The position numbers and the translations under genes were made by a program. Positions 34,337-42,840 of a stretch of DNA of 64,000 nucleotides are shown here, one piece after another. How positions within the stretch are numbered: position 1 is the first letter of the stretch; every line of letters starts with the position of its first letter. The notes under the pieces were generated by a model, which searched no databases, had not been told where the DNA came from, and saw only the letters and a program-made list of their open reading frames with translations. The stretch comes from Hyphomicrobiales bacterium. Its GTDB lineage: Bacteria > Pseudomonadota > Alphaproteobacteria > Rhizobiales > Xanthobacteraceae. The stretch is taken from the NCBI GenBank assembly GCA_017305715.1, contig JAFKKG010000011.1:248001-312000 (forward strand), in the 5' to 3' direction.

Positions 34337-35704
34337 TTGCCGCCGCGATCGAAGCTGGCTCACTCCACGGCCGTGTTTCTCGGCCCGTCATTGCCATTCG
34401 CCGCAGCGGAAAAGATTCTACCGGCCGATTATTTTCCGCCCGCCGCGAGAGGCGACATCTACCGCATCATCGCGTCCGGCGTGAGAACCATCGTGCTCAT
34501 CGACGGCGTTTTTCACGGCACCCGCTCGGTCTGGCAACGCGAAATCCTGGATGCCCTCGGCGAGGGAATCGAAGTGCTTGGCGCATCCAGCATGGGAGCG
34601 CTTCGCGCCGCGGAGTTGAACGCTTTTGGAATGGTCGGCCACGGGACGATATTTGAATGGTACAGAGGCGGCCTGATCGACGGGGACGATGAGGTCGCGC
34701 TTCTCCACGGACCGCAGGAGCTCGATTTCTGTGCGCTGTCCGAGCCGCTGGTCAATATCCGCCGGACGCTGCAAAATGCGGTGCACGACTGGTGCATGAC
34801 CGAGGATCAGGCCCGGCAGCTTTTGGACTACGCCAAGCGAACCTACTACCCCGACAGATCCTATCGCCACCTTCTCTCATGCCCGGCGCTCGAGAAATGG
34901 CCTGACCGCAGGGACATCGAGCAGTACATCCTGACCCGGGCGATCGACCAGAAGCGGCTCGATGCCATTGGCGTCCTTTGCCGTTGCGCGGAAGGGCAAG
35001 CGGCGAGAAGGCCTGTCGTGGTAAAGTCCGGGGAATCCTGCTCGGATGTCTGGCGCCTGGAGCGACTGCGTCTCACTGGCTTCTTCAGCGGTTCGGAGAT
35101 TGTTTCGGGAAACGACGTCCTGTCGGAGGCCGCAAAGGAACCGGTTCTTGTTGCGCAAATGCAGGCCGTGCTGGCCGGGCGGGCCTTTGTCTTGGATCTG
35201 GCCAGGCGAAAACAACGATCCGTTCCGGATCATTTGCTGGAATTCTACACAAGGCGGTGGGAAACAACCCTCGATATTGTCCCTGGTCCGGACTGGCTGC
35301 ATGCCAATGGCCTTACATATCCCTCGTACCGGCGGCTGCTGGCGCAGCACTTTCTCGTCGACTGGCTGCTCGATCAGGAGACGTCAGATCCCACGACGAG
35401 ATCGCCATCCACGAACGGTGAAGCGGATGATGCCGATCTTGTCGTCCGAATGCCGCAACGGCGCCTGCTTGCCGACTGGGCGCGAGAGAACGGCATTGCC
35501 TGCCCATCCGATGCTTTGGACAAATACACCGGTGAGATCGACGCCGCCGGCGACTCGCCGGGGGACTGCGCGCTGACCGCCTGGATGATGGAAAAAGGGC
35601 CGCACTATTTCGGCCTGGATTGGTGTTTTGAAAGCACGCTTCTGGAAGAGCTGCAGATCACCGGACTTGCTGCCAGGCTCATTGCGAAAGCGCGCAGCAC
35701 ATGA
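34337..35704 (+). CDS. TfuA-like protein, YcaO partner in RiPP maturation
   Basis: A 455-residue protein with an N-terminal TfuA domain (about 10-215). The start AVFLGPSLPFAAAEKILPADYFPPAARGDIYRII and IVLIDGVFHGTRSVWQREILDALGEGIEVLGASSMGALRAAEL are the family signatures. TfuA proteins partner YcaO enzymes, notably in thioamide formation, where they are thought to supply sulfur or assist the chemistry. The C-terminal 230 residues are not recognised and make it longer than simple TfuA proteins; that part may bind the leader peptide. It starts with TTG at 34337, with GGAG at 34327-34330 upstream, and its end overlaps ycaO by 4 bases. Confidence 0.85.
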   Translation: MPPRSKLAHSTAVFLGPSLPFAAAEKILPADYFPPAARGDIYRIIASGVRTIVLIDGVFHGTRSVWQREILDALGEGIEVLGASSMGALRAAELNAFGMVGHGTIFEWYRGGLIDGDDEVALLHGPQELDFCALSEPLVNIRRTLQNAVHDWCMTEDQARQLLDYAKRTYYPDRSYRHLLSCPALEKWPDRRDIEQYILTRAIDQKRLDAIGVLCRCAEGQAARRPVVVKSGESCSDVWRLERLRLTGFFSGSEIVSGNDVLSEAAKEPVLVAQMQAVLAGRAFVLDLARRKQRSVPDHLLEFYTRRWETTLDIVPGPDWLHANGLTYPSYRRLLAQHFLVDWLLDQETSDPTTRSPSTNGEADDADLVVRMPQRRLLADWARENGIACPSDALDKYTGEIDAAGDSPGDCALTAWMMEKGPHYFGLDWCFESTLLEELQITGLAARLIAKARST

Positions 35705-36861
35705 TCGTACGCAAGGCCCATTACGGGGGAACGCATCGCGTATTGTCGCCCAGCGACACGCTCGCCAGAATAGAACCCCATCTGTCCGCCATCGGCGTCA
35801 CGCGCTGCGCGGATGTTACCGGCCTCGATCGTATCGGCATTCCCGTGTTCTGCGCGATCAGGCCCCGGGGCAAGATGATTCAGGTTACCAACGGCAAGGG
35901 GCTTGGTCACATCGACGCCCGGGTTTCCGCCTTGATGGAGGCGCTCGAAATATTTCATGCCGAGAACCTCCCGAAGGCCGCGATAAGAAGAGCCAGCCTG
36001 CAGTCGATGCGCGCGGAGGGCAGGGTTGTCGTTGATCCCGAATTGCTGCCGCATTACCGGCATGAAACCTACTTCGCCCCGGAATTCTTGATCGACTGGA
36101 CGGTCGCCGAAGAACTGGTGACGGCGCAGCAGGTCTGGCTGCCGGCAAGTTCGGTATTCTTCTTCAGTTCACCCAGGCTTCACGATGCGTCCTCCAACGG
36201 GCTGGCAAGCGGCAATGAATTGACCGAGGCCACGCTGCATGCGCTCTATGAGTTGATCGAGCGTGATGCCATATCGCGTCTTGGCGCTGACGGCCGCATT
36301 CGCCTCGATCCGCAACGCTGCGAATGCGTCGATCTCGATACGCTGGCCGAGGGGCCGGTGAGGGAACTGGTCTCAGCCCTCGTCAAGGCCGACATCACGC
36401 TGAAGCTGATGAGGGTAAAAGGCAGCACGCCGGTCCATACGTTCTGGGCTGTCCTGCTCGACAGGGCGCCGCTCGCCCACGCCTCGACCGTCAACACCGG
36501 TTATGGCGCGCACCTCAGTCCGGAGGTTGCGGCCACCCGGGCGATCACGGAAGCCGCGCAGTCGAGGTTGACCTATATTCATGGCGCCCGTGAAGACCTG
36601 CACGAAGAATCGTATAATTCGGATCGCGCGCAAGCGAAGCTTTTTGCCGTTTTCGATCGGCTCGAAGGCACGGCCGATTGGAGATATCTCGAGGACAGGT
36701 CCTCGGACGATTTGAGCAGGGACTACCGCTATGTCGTCGATTCCCTGGCCGAGGCCGGATACCGCAAAATATATCGCGTGGATTTGACGCGGCCGCCATT
36801 CCAGCTTCCGGTGGTGAAAGTCCTGGTCCCGGGTCTGAAATTCAAGGAGCGGCTGTTTTGA
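35701..36861 (+). CDS. ycaO: YcaO-domain enzyme, RiPP backbone-modifying
   Basis: A 386-residue YcaO enzyme, which uses ATP to activate peptide backbone amides. NGKGLGHIDARVSALMEALEIFHAE (64-88) and NELTEATLHALYELIERDA (172-190) supply the ATP- and magnesium-binding glutamates (E80, E83, E184, E187), and RAITEAAQSR (280-289) is the third conserved motif. The C-terminus ends FKERLF and lacks the proline-rich PxPxP tail of azoline-forming cyclodehydratases. No C-protein or ocin-ThiF partner is encoded nearby. Together with the adjacent TfuA this favours thioamidation of the core peptide. It is coupled to tfuA by an ATGA overlap and ends the RiPP operon. Confidence 0.9.
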   Translation: MIVRKAHYGGTHRVLSPSDTLARIEPHLSAIGVTRCADVTGLDRIGIPVFCAIRPRGKMIQVTNGKGLGHIDARVSALMEALEIFHAENLPKAAIRRASLQSMRAEGRVVVDPELLPHYRHETYFAPEFLIDWTVAEELVTAQQVWLPASSVFFFSSPRLHDASSNGLASGNELTEATLHALYELIERDAISRLGADGRIRLDPQRCECVDLDTLAEGPVRELVSALVKADITLKLMRVKGSTPVHTFWAVLLDRAPLAHASTVNTGYGAHLSPEVAATRAITEAAQSRLTYIHGAREDLHEESYNSDRAQAKLFAVFDRLEGTADWRYLEDRSSDDLSRDYRYVVDSLAEAGYRKIYRVDLTRPPFQLPVVKVLVPGLKFKERLF

Positions 36862-36902
36862 CCCGGTGGCGATCCGCTTCATGTGGCGTCGCCGTCGCGC
36901 CC

Positions 36903-38144
36903 TCAGACCTTCTTCGCGGTACGGCCAAGCAGCAGGCACAGAAAAACCGACAACATGGCGGCCGACAGGCCGAGCGACCAGTGGATGCCGATCCCGGCGC
37001 CGATGACGCCGACAGTGATGCCGCTGAAGGCGCGCATGCCGAGCCCGGCCATGTTGAACAGCCCGACGACGCGGCCGCGGATGTCGGAAGGCGCATTCAG
37101 CTGCACCAGGGTCTGCGCCATCGTGTTGAACGACAATTCGAAGAAGCCGGCGGCAAACAGCAACGCGATCGCGAGCGGGTAAATGCCGACCGATGCGAAG
37201 GCGAGCAGCGACAGCGACCACAGGATGGCCAGAACGATGGCGGTCTGCGGCGTCGCCCGGAGCCGTCCCCAGGCTTCCAGCGCGATGCCCGCGAGCAGCG
37301 CACCGGCGGCGTCGGCGGCCAGCAGCACGCTATACGCCACACCGGGATCGCCGTGGCCGAGATCGATGGCAAAGCCCGGCATCTGGGCGTGATAGGCGTT
37401 GCCGATCATGAAGGAGGTCAGTCCGGCGAGCAGCGTCATCGATGTCAGCAGCCGATGCGTGCCGATGGCGCGGATGGTCTGCACGATGTCGGCCAGTCCC
37501 CGGACGGCGAGGCGTTTTGCCACCGCGCCCTTGGCGCTGATCGGCGCCCAGAACAGCCAGAGCAGCATCGGCAGATAAAACACCGTGTTGAGGATGATGC
37601 CGTGCGACGGGCCAAGAGACAGCATGATGACGCCGCCGACGGCAGGCCCGACCAGGATTCCCAGATAGCGCGCCATCGCGTTCAGCCGCACCGCGCTCGG
37701 CAGGTCGGCCGGGCCGACGATGTCGTAGAGCAGCAGCTGGTTCGGCGTCTGCCACAGCACGCCGGCGCAGCCGTGGATCACCAGCAGCAGCATCGCGTGC
37801 CACATTTGCAGCGTGTCGGTGATGAAGAAGACGCCCCATCCCGCCGATACCGCGATGAACAACAGCATGCCGCACTGGATGATGCGCCGCGGGTCGAAGC
37901 GGTCGGCGAGCCCTCCCACGGCCACGGAGAAAAACAGGAATGGCAGCCAGTGCGACAGCACCGCAAAGCCCGCCAGCGCGGGTGAATGGAATTTCTGGAA
38001 CACCACCCAATAGCTGATCACATGCTCGATATTGTCGGCCATCATGGCCAGCACGTAGGCGAAAAACTGCGCCCGATAGGGACGCGACTTCATGGCCGCG
38101 AACGAACTGGATGCCGCGGGTTTCGTCGAAGGCTCGGAGTTCAA
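36903..38144 (-). CDS. MFS transporter (EntS-like MFS_3), possible RiPP exporter
   Basis: A protein of about 413 residues with 12 predicted helices, from the MFS_3 branch that contains the enterobactin exporter EntS. SHWLPFLFFSVAVGGLADRFDPRRIIQ is the loop 2-3 motif, and APSDIRGRVVGLFNMAGLGMRAFSG the conserved C-terminal loop. The start is taken as TTG at 38144 because GGGTGA lies upstream; TTG at 38174 and ATG at 38093 are alternatives. It is convergent with ycaO, only 41 bases apart. Export of the RiPP is an attractive guess, but as a gene on the opposite strand it may be unrelated. Confidence 0.72.
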   Translation of the reverse strand: MNSEPSTKPAASSSFAAMKSRPYRAQFFAYVLAMMADNIEHVISYWVVFQKFHSPALAGFAVLSHWLPFLFFSVAVGGLADRFDPRRIIQCGMLLFIAVSAGWGVFFITDTLQMWHAMLLLVIHGCAGVLWQTPNQLLLYDIVGPADLPSAVRLNAMARYLGILVGPAVGGVIMLSLGPSHGIILNTVFYLPMLLWLFWAPISAKGAVAKRLAVRGLADIVQTIRAIGTHRLLTSMTLLAGLTSFMIGNAYHAQMPGFAIDLGHGDPGVAYSVLLAADAAGALLAGIALEAWGRLRATPQTAIVLAILWSLSLLAFASVGIYPLAIALLFAAGFFELSFNTMAQTLVQLNAPSDIRGRVVGLFNMAGLGMRAFSGITVGVIGAGIGIHWSLGLSAAMLSVFLCLLLGRTAKKV

Positions 38145-38248
38145 GTGGTCACCCAGGTAAGGCCGGTTCGGCAATTGCGATGCTGCCGAACCGGTATCTG
38201 GATTCCGTTCGCGCCGATAGACGGGCGCTTAGCGCATTTCGGACTGGC

Positions 38249-39133
38249 TCAGGCGCTGAAATAATGGGGCTGATCGAGATCGGCGAGCAGTCCCGGCTGT
38301 TCCGGTTTCCATCCCAGCGCCGACCTCGTCCGCACGCTCGAACTCGGAATGTCCATGCCGGCAAATCTCGCGAACCAGCCAAAATGCCCAGCCGCTTCTT
38401 CCGGCGTCTTGGAGACGACCGGCACGCCGAGCCGGCGGCCGATCACTTCGGTGATCGCCCTGAACGGGACGCCCTCGTCGTCGACGGCGTGATAGGGGCC
38501 GCTTTTGACACCCTGTTCAAGCGCAAGCCGATAGAGGCGGGCGGCATCGAGCCGATGCACCCCGGGCCAGCGGTTGCTGCCGTCGCCGATATAGGCCGCG
38601 ACGCCCTTCTCGCGCGCCAGATGGATCAGATGCGGGACGAAACCATGATCGCCCGCGCCATGGGTCGAGGGAGCGAGGCGCACGGCGGATGCGCGCACCC
38701 CGCGCGCTGCGACAGCCGAGGCCGCGATCTCGGACAGGCGAGGAAAATCCGGCGATGCCTTGTCCGCTTCGGTCGCGATCCGGCCCGGCGCAATCAACGC
38801 AAGGCCCGACGTTACCAGCATGGGGCGCTCGGAGCCTTCGAGCACGGCACCCATCGCTTTGATCGCGTCCCGATCGTCGGCGCAATTCTGCGCGAATTTG
38901 GAAAAGTCATGGTTGAAGGCGGTGTGGATCACCGCGTCCGCCTGGCGCGCGCCGTCGCGCAGGCTTTGCAGATATTCGAGCGCGCCGCGATGGACTTCCG
39001 CCCCCATCGCCTTGAGTGTTTCGGCGCCGGTGTCGGAGCGGGCGAGGCCCAGCACCCGGTGGCCCGATGTGACGAGTTCGCGGACGATAGCGGAGCCGAC
39101 GAATCCGGTCGCGCCGGTGAGGAATACACGCAT
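38249..39133 (-). CDS. NAD-dependent epimerase/dehydratase (SDR family)
   Basis: A 294-residue extended short-chain dehydrogenase. MRVFLTGATGFVGSAIVRELVTSG is the Rossmann motif TGxxGxxG. The usual YxxxK pair is not evident, and LVTSGLALIAPG occupies the catalytic-serine region. Such proteins (YwnB/Atu-type) act as reductases or epimerases on unknown small substrates. The ATG at 39133 follows GGAG closely. It is divergent from an XRE-family regulator at 39242, a common pairing in which the regulator controls the enzyme. Confidence 0.8.
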   Translation of the reverse strand: MRVFLTGATGFVGSAIVRELVTSGHRVLGLARSDTGAETLKAMGAEVHRGALEYLQSLRDGARQADAVIHTAFNHDFSKFAQNCADDRDAIKAMGAVLEGSERPMLVTSGLALIAPGRIATEADKASPDFPRLSEIAASAVAARGVRASAVRLAPSTHGAGDHGFVPHLIHLAREKGVAAYIGDGSNRWPGVHRLDAARLYRLALEQGVKSGPYHAVDDEGVPFRAITEVIGRRLGVPVVSKTPEEAAGHFGWFARFAGMDIPSSSVRTRSALGWKPEQPGLLADLDQPHYFSA

Positions 39134-39196
39134 GTGAGTCTCCAAGGCTGATTGGAAGGTTGCCCGGAGACGGATATCGGGTAGACTTTCATTCTA

Positions 39197-39225
39197 TTAA
39201 AGTAGTGATGTTATCGTGGTATAAT
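39197..39225 (+). promoter_or_regulatory. Predicted promoter of the XRE regulator
   Basis: TTAAAG, 17 bases and the extended -10 TGGTATAAT lie 16 bases before the ATG at 39242. The -10 is a perfect TATAAT in an otherwise GC-rich genome. Confidence 0.5.
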
Positions 39226-39241
39226 AATCAACAGGATCAGG

Positions 39242-40063
39242 ATGTCGGTTGAGGCTGATAATCTGCTGGGGACTTACCTCAGGGATCGCCGCGTCCGGCT
39301 CGATCCCGCCGCGCTCGGATTCGCCGTGGGGCGAAGGCGAACGCCGGGGTTGCGCCGGGAAGAGGTCGCCCAGCGCGCCAACATCAGTCCGACCTGGTAC
39401 ACATGGCTGGAGCAGGGGCGGGGCGGCGCGCCCTCGGCCGATGTGTTGGACCGGATCGCGGCAGCGCTGATGCTGACCGACGTCGAACGCGAACACGTCT
39501 TCCTGCTCGGCCTCGGTCGTCCACCCGAAGTCCGTTACAAGGCCGCCGGGAACGTCACCCCCCGTTTGCAACGCCTGCTCGATGCGTTCGAGGTCAGCCC
39601 CGCTCTGATCAAGACCGCCACCTGGGAGGTTGTTGCCTGGAATCGCGCGGCGGCGGCGGTGCTGACCGACTATGGCGCCCTGCCGCCGGACCAGCGCAAC
39701 ATCCTGCGTTTGATCTTCTGCGACCCCAGAGTCCGCGCTGCGCAAACCGATTGGGAAAGCGTGGCCCGTTTCGTGGTCGGTGCGTTCCGAGCGGATGCGG
39801 CGCGCGCGGGCGCGGTTTCCGAAGTCGGCCAACTCGTCGACGAGCTTTGCAGGCGCAGCCCCGAATTCGAGGCGTTATGGCGCGACAACAACGTTCAGGT
39901 CCACGGCGAGGGCGTCAAACGCCTGCGGCATCCGATCCTCGGCCCGATCGGGCTGGAATATTCCGCGTTCGGCGTCGATGGCCGGTCCGACCTCAGCATG
40001 GTCGTCTACAATCCAGCCACCCCCGCGGATGCCGACCTGATCCGGTCACTGATCGCGTCCTAA
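39242..40063 (+). CDS. XRE-family regulator with MmyB-like ligand-binding domain
   Basis: A 273-residue regulator. The N-terminus has a helix-turn-helix: LGTYLRDRRVRLDP...RTPGLRREEVAQRANISPTWYTWLEQGRGGAPSADVLDRIAAAL, with the RRxPGLRREEVA motif of the MmyB type. The rest (about 105-273) is the PAS-like domain of that family (LLDAFEVSPALIKTATWEVVAWNRAA), which may bind fatty acids or other small molecules. It is divergent from the SDR epimerase at 38249 and probably regulates it. AGGA precedes the ATG. Confidence 0.88.
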   Translation: MSVEADNLLGTYLRDRRVRLDPAALGFAVGRRRTPGLRREEVAQRANISPTWYTWLEQGRGGAPSADVLDRIAAALMLTDVEREHVFLLGLGRPPEVRYKAAGNVTPRLQRLLDAFEVSPALIKTATWEVVAWNRAAAAVLTDYGALPPDQRNILRLIFCDPRVRAAQTDWESVARFVVGAFRADAARAGAVSEVGQLVDELCRRSPEFEALWRDNNVQVHGEGVKRLRHPILGPIGLEYSAFGVDGRSDLSMVVYNPATPADADLIRSLIAS

Positions 40064-40086
40064 TGGTGGATGGCAGGTCGATTTGG

Positions 40087-40440
40087 TTAGAGGATCGCCT
40101 CGATCCCTTTGCGCCGGATGACGTTGAGAAGTACCAAAGCGGGGCCGGTTGGATGTTTGTCGCCGCGTTCTAGCTGCGACACGTAGCCAGCCGTTACGTT
40201 GAGGTAACGAGCGAAAACCGCTTGACTTAGTTTCGCTTCCTCGCGGATCGCCTTGATGTCGGCACCCGAAATTTCAGCCGTGACGGCAGCAGGGATGTTT
40301 GAGACGCCGAGATGCCGCATGGTGATTTTGTCGCGAGCCGCCTTTGTCAACACACCGCTCTTGTGCATGTCATGCGCCGTTTCAAGCAGTTCCCTTGTGA
40401 GTCGGCTGGTCTTTGTTTTCTTTTTTGCTTTCGTTGCCAT
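40087..40440 (-). CDS. higA: HigA-type antitoxin with XRE helix-turn-helix
   Basis: A 117-residue DNA-binding protein. ADIKAIREEAKLSQAVFARYLNVTAGYVSQLERGDKHPTGPALVLLNVI is a typical helix-turn-helix of antitoxins of the HigA/RelB-like type. The N-terminal part (KAKKKTKTSRLTRELLETAHDMHKSG) is lysine-rich. The ATG is at 40440. It follows the toxin gene and overlaps it by 59 bases, the toxin-first order seen in HigBA systems. It should neutralise the toxin and bind the palindrome at 40820. Confidence 0.85.
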   Translation of the reverse strand: MATKAKKKTKTSRLTRELLETAHDMHKSGVLTKAARDKITMRHLGVSNIPAAVTAEISGADIKAIREEAKLSQAVFARYLNVTAGYVSQLERGDKHPTGPALVLLNVIRRKGIEAIL

Positions 40441-40810
40441 AGTGCACCTCAATCAAAGTTCCATCGCGTATCGCCTGGTCGATCTTCTGTTTGCTCGCGT
40501 CCAGAAATGAAGCTGCGATTTCACGCAAACTAAGCAGTTCGCCACTACTTATGTTCTCACGCTCGTTTTTGGCAAAGGCAAAGAGATAGACGGCACGATC
40601 GGAGCCGAAACCGATCAGCATCCGAAATCCCCCTCTCTTGCCCTGCCCCGGACGAGCGACCCGCTGCTTGATAACCTTGCCGCCGAGATCGGCGTCGATC
40701 AGGCCACGTTTGGCACGGTCAACCGCCTCAACAAGGGCCGCATCGCCGATGCCATGCTGGCGAGTAAACTTCGCCAGTGTTTTCGTCTTGAAAATACGCA
40801 CAGGCGTCAC
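40382..40810 (-). CDS. higB: RelE/HigB-like toxin
   Basis: A 142-residue protein of the RelE/ParE-superfamily toxins. The fold appears in FKTKTLAKFTRQHGIGDAALVEAVDRAKRGLIDADLGGKVIKQRVARPGQGKRGGFRMLIGF, with the basic surface and the late AVYLFAFAKNERENIS segment that matches HigB-type mRNA interferases. It starts with GTG at 40810 and its end overlaps the antitoxin gene. The antitoxin is co-transcribed. It is larger than typical RelE toxins (90-110 aa) because of a C-terminal helical extension. Confidence 0.82.
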   Translation of the reverse strand: MTPVRIFKTKTLAKFTRQHGIGDAALVEAVDRAKRGLIDADLGGKVIKQRVARPGQGKRGGFRMLIGFGSDRAVYLFAFAKNERENISSGELLSLREIAASFLDASKQKIDQAIRDGTLIEVHYGNESKKENKDQPTHKGTA

Positions 40811-40819
40811 TCTAGTTCC

Positions 40820-40839
40820 ATAAACTATAGTTTATAGTT
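40820..40839. promoter_or_regulatory. Palindromic operator of the toxin-antitoxin pair
   Basis: ATAAACTATAGTTTAT (40820-40835) is a 16-bp perfect palindrome, overlapped by a second dyad (AACTATA 40823-40829 / TATAGTT 40833-40839). It is only 10 bases before the toxin start and spans a likely -10 box. This is the classic position for antitoxin autorepression. Confidence 0.7.
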
Positions 40840-40968
40840 CTATAATTCAAGGTAATTATGCGCAAGAATCGTGCGTTGGAGGGCGATAGGGCTGTTAGCG
40901 TGAGATACCTATTCTACCCTTGCACCGGGTTTTCGCGATTTTGAAGGCCTGCCACGCTGACGCAGGCG

Positions 40969-41871
40969 CTATTCCTTCACCGCGCCGGTCAGCGACGACA
41001 CGTAATAGTCGACGAACAGCGAGTAGAACAAAGCGACCGGCAGCGAGCCGAGCAGCGAGCCTGCCATCAGCGCGCCCCACTGGTAGACGTCGCCGGTGAC
41101 GAGTTCGGTCAGGATCGCGACCGGCACGGTCTTGTTGGCGCCGCTCTGGATGAAGGCGAGCGCGTAGATGAACTCGTTCCACGACAGCGTGAACGAGAAG
41201 ATGCCGGCCGAGATCAGGCCGGGCACCGCCAGCGGCAGCGTGATGCGGCGCAGGATTTGCAGCCGCGTCGCGCCATCGACCAGCGCGCATTCCTCCAGCT
41301 CATAGGGGATCGACTTGAAATAGCCGATCAGGAGCCAGGTGCAGAACGGCACCAGGAAGGTCGGGTACACCAGGATCAGCGCCATCGGCGAGTCGAACAG
41401 GCCGAATTGCACGATCACGGTGGCGAGCGGAATGAACAGGATCGAGGGCGGCACGAGATAAGCAAGATAGATGCCGAGGCCGACATAGGGGCTGCCCTTG
41501 AAGCGCAGCCGCTCGATCGCGTAGGCGGCCAGCGTCGAGGCAAACAGCGACAGGGTGGTCGAACCGATCGCCACGAACATGGTGGTCTTCAGCCAGGTCG
41601 GATAGGCCGTGTTGAACAGCAGATGCTTGATGTGCGCGATCGTCGGCGAGGTGATCCAGAACGGGTTGTGCTCCTTATAGTTCAGAAGCTCCGCGTTCGG
41701 TTTGAACGAGGTGATCCCCATCCAGTAGAACGGGAACAGCAGGATCAGCACGAAGCACGACAGCGGCAAGTAGATCATCATCACCCGCCGCGCGCGGGAA
41801 TCCCACGACATCGTATCCGGCGTGGCGCTGGCGACATTGCTGTTGCCCGGTGAGGCGGCTACGTCAGTCAT
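40969..41871 (-). CDS. Carbohydrate ABC transporter permease (MalG type)
   Basis: A 300-residue inner-membrane permease with six helices. The EAA loop ALVDGATRLQILRRITLPLAVPGLISAGIFSF is the motif that docks the ATPase. It pairs with the upstream MalF-type permease; the genes overlap by 8 bases. Together they would import a sugar or polyol delivered by the binding protein encoded at 42962. The ATPase subunit is not encoded nearby. Confidence 0.88.
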   Translation of the reverse strand: MTDVAASPGNSNVASATPDTMSWDSRARRVMMIYLPLSCFVLILLFPFYWMGITSFKPNAELLNYKEHNPFWITSPTIAHIKHLLFNTAYPTWLKTTMFVAIGSTTLSLFASTLAAYAIERLRFKGSPYVGLGIYLAYLVPPSILFIPLATVIVQFGLFDSPMALILVYPTFLVPFCTWLLIGYFKSIPYELEECALVDGATRLQILRRITLPLAVPGLISAGIFSFTLSWNEFIYALAFIQSGANKTVPVAILTELVTGDVYQWGALMAGSLLGSLPVALFYSLFVDYYVSSLTGAVKE

Positions 41872-42823
41872 TGGCTTCTCCCTGCTGCCATTTGCGGCGC
41901 GCGAGGCCGAAGTAGCTGAACAACGTCGCGAACACCAGGAACGGGATCATCGACACCGCGATCGCGGCGCCTTCGCCAAGCTCGCCGCCGGCGATGCCGC
42001 GCTGGAACGCCAGCGTCGCGAGCAGGTGCGTGGAGTTGACCGGGCCGCCGCGGGTAATGGCGTAGACCAGCTGGAAATCCGTAAAGGTGAAGATGATCGA
42101 GAACGTCATCACGATCGCCAGGATCGGCATCATCATCGGCAGCGTGATGAATCGGAAGCGCTGCCAGGCGGTGGCGCCATCCAGCATCGCCGCCTCATAG
42201 AGCGACGGCGAGATGGTTTGCAGGCCCGCCAGCAGCGAGATCGCCACGAACGGAATGCCGCGCCAGATATTGGCGGCGATCAGCGAGAATCGCGCCGGCC
42301 ACGGCGTGCCGAGGAAGTCGACATTGCTGGTGCGGATATGCAGCACATCGACCAGCAGATAGGAGATGATCGAAAACTGCGGATCGTAGATCCACCAGAA
42401 CGCCAGCGCCGACAGCACGGTCGGTACGATCCACGGCAGCAGGATGATGGCACGCAGGATACTCTTGAACCGGAAATGGTTGTTGAGCAGCAGCGCCAGA
42501 TAGAAGCCGAGCGCGAATTTCCCGAAGGTCGCGACCGCGGTGTAGAACACGCTGTAGAACACCGCGTTCCACCACAGCGGATCCTTCAGCAAATACTGGA
42601 AATTCTCCAGACCAATGAAGATGCCGCGCTTGCCGATCGTGGTGTCGGTGAAGGCCAGCCAGACGCCGAGGCCGAGCGGATAGGTGAGGAATATCGCCAG
42701 CAGGCTGATCGCAGGCGCCAGGCACATCACGATCAGGAACGGCTTGTAGTCGAACAGGCGCACGATCCAGCCCGGTTGCCGGTGCTCGATGACGCGTCGC
42801 GAAGCTAGGGTCGTTACAGACAT
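41864..42823 (-). CDS. Carbohydrate ABC transporter permease (MalF type)
   Basis: A 319-residue inner-membrane permease. YEAAMLDGATAWQRFRFITLPMMMPILAIVMTFS contains the EAA motif for contact with the ATPase. Six or more helices fit the MalF/UgpA class. It ends overlapping the MalG-type gene by 8 bases. Substrate unknown. The binding protein gene is separated from it by a repeat of about 80 bases. Confidence 0.88.
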   Translation of the reverse strand: MSVTTLASRRVIEHRQPGWIVRLFDYKPFLIVMCLAPAISLLAIFLTYPLGLGVWLAFTDTTIGKRGIFIGLENFQYLLKDPLWWNAVFYSVFYTAVATFGKFALGFYLALLLNNHFRFKSILRAIILLPWIVPTVLSALAFWWIYDPQFSIISYLLVDVLHIRTSNVDFLGTPWPARFSLIAANIWRGIPFVAISLLAGLQTISPSLYEAAMLDGATAWQRFRFITLPMMMPILAIVMTFSIIFTFTDFQLVYAITRGGPVNSTHLLATLAFQRGIAGGELGEGAAIAVSMIPFLVFATLFSYFGLARRKWQQGEAND

Positions 42824-42840
42824 TCAATGTGGTCCGCTCT

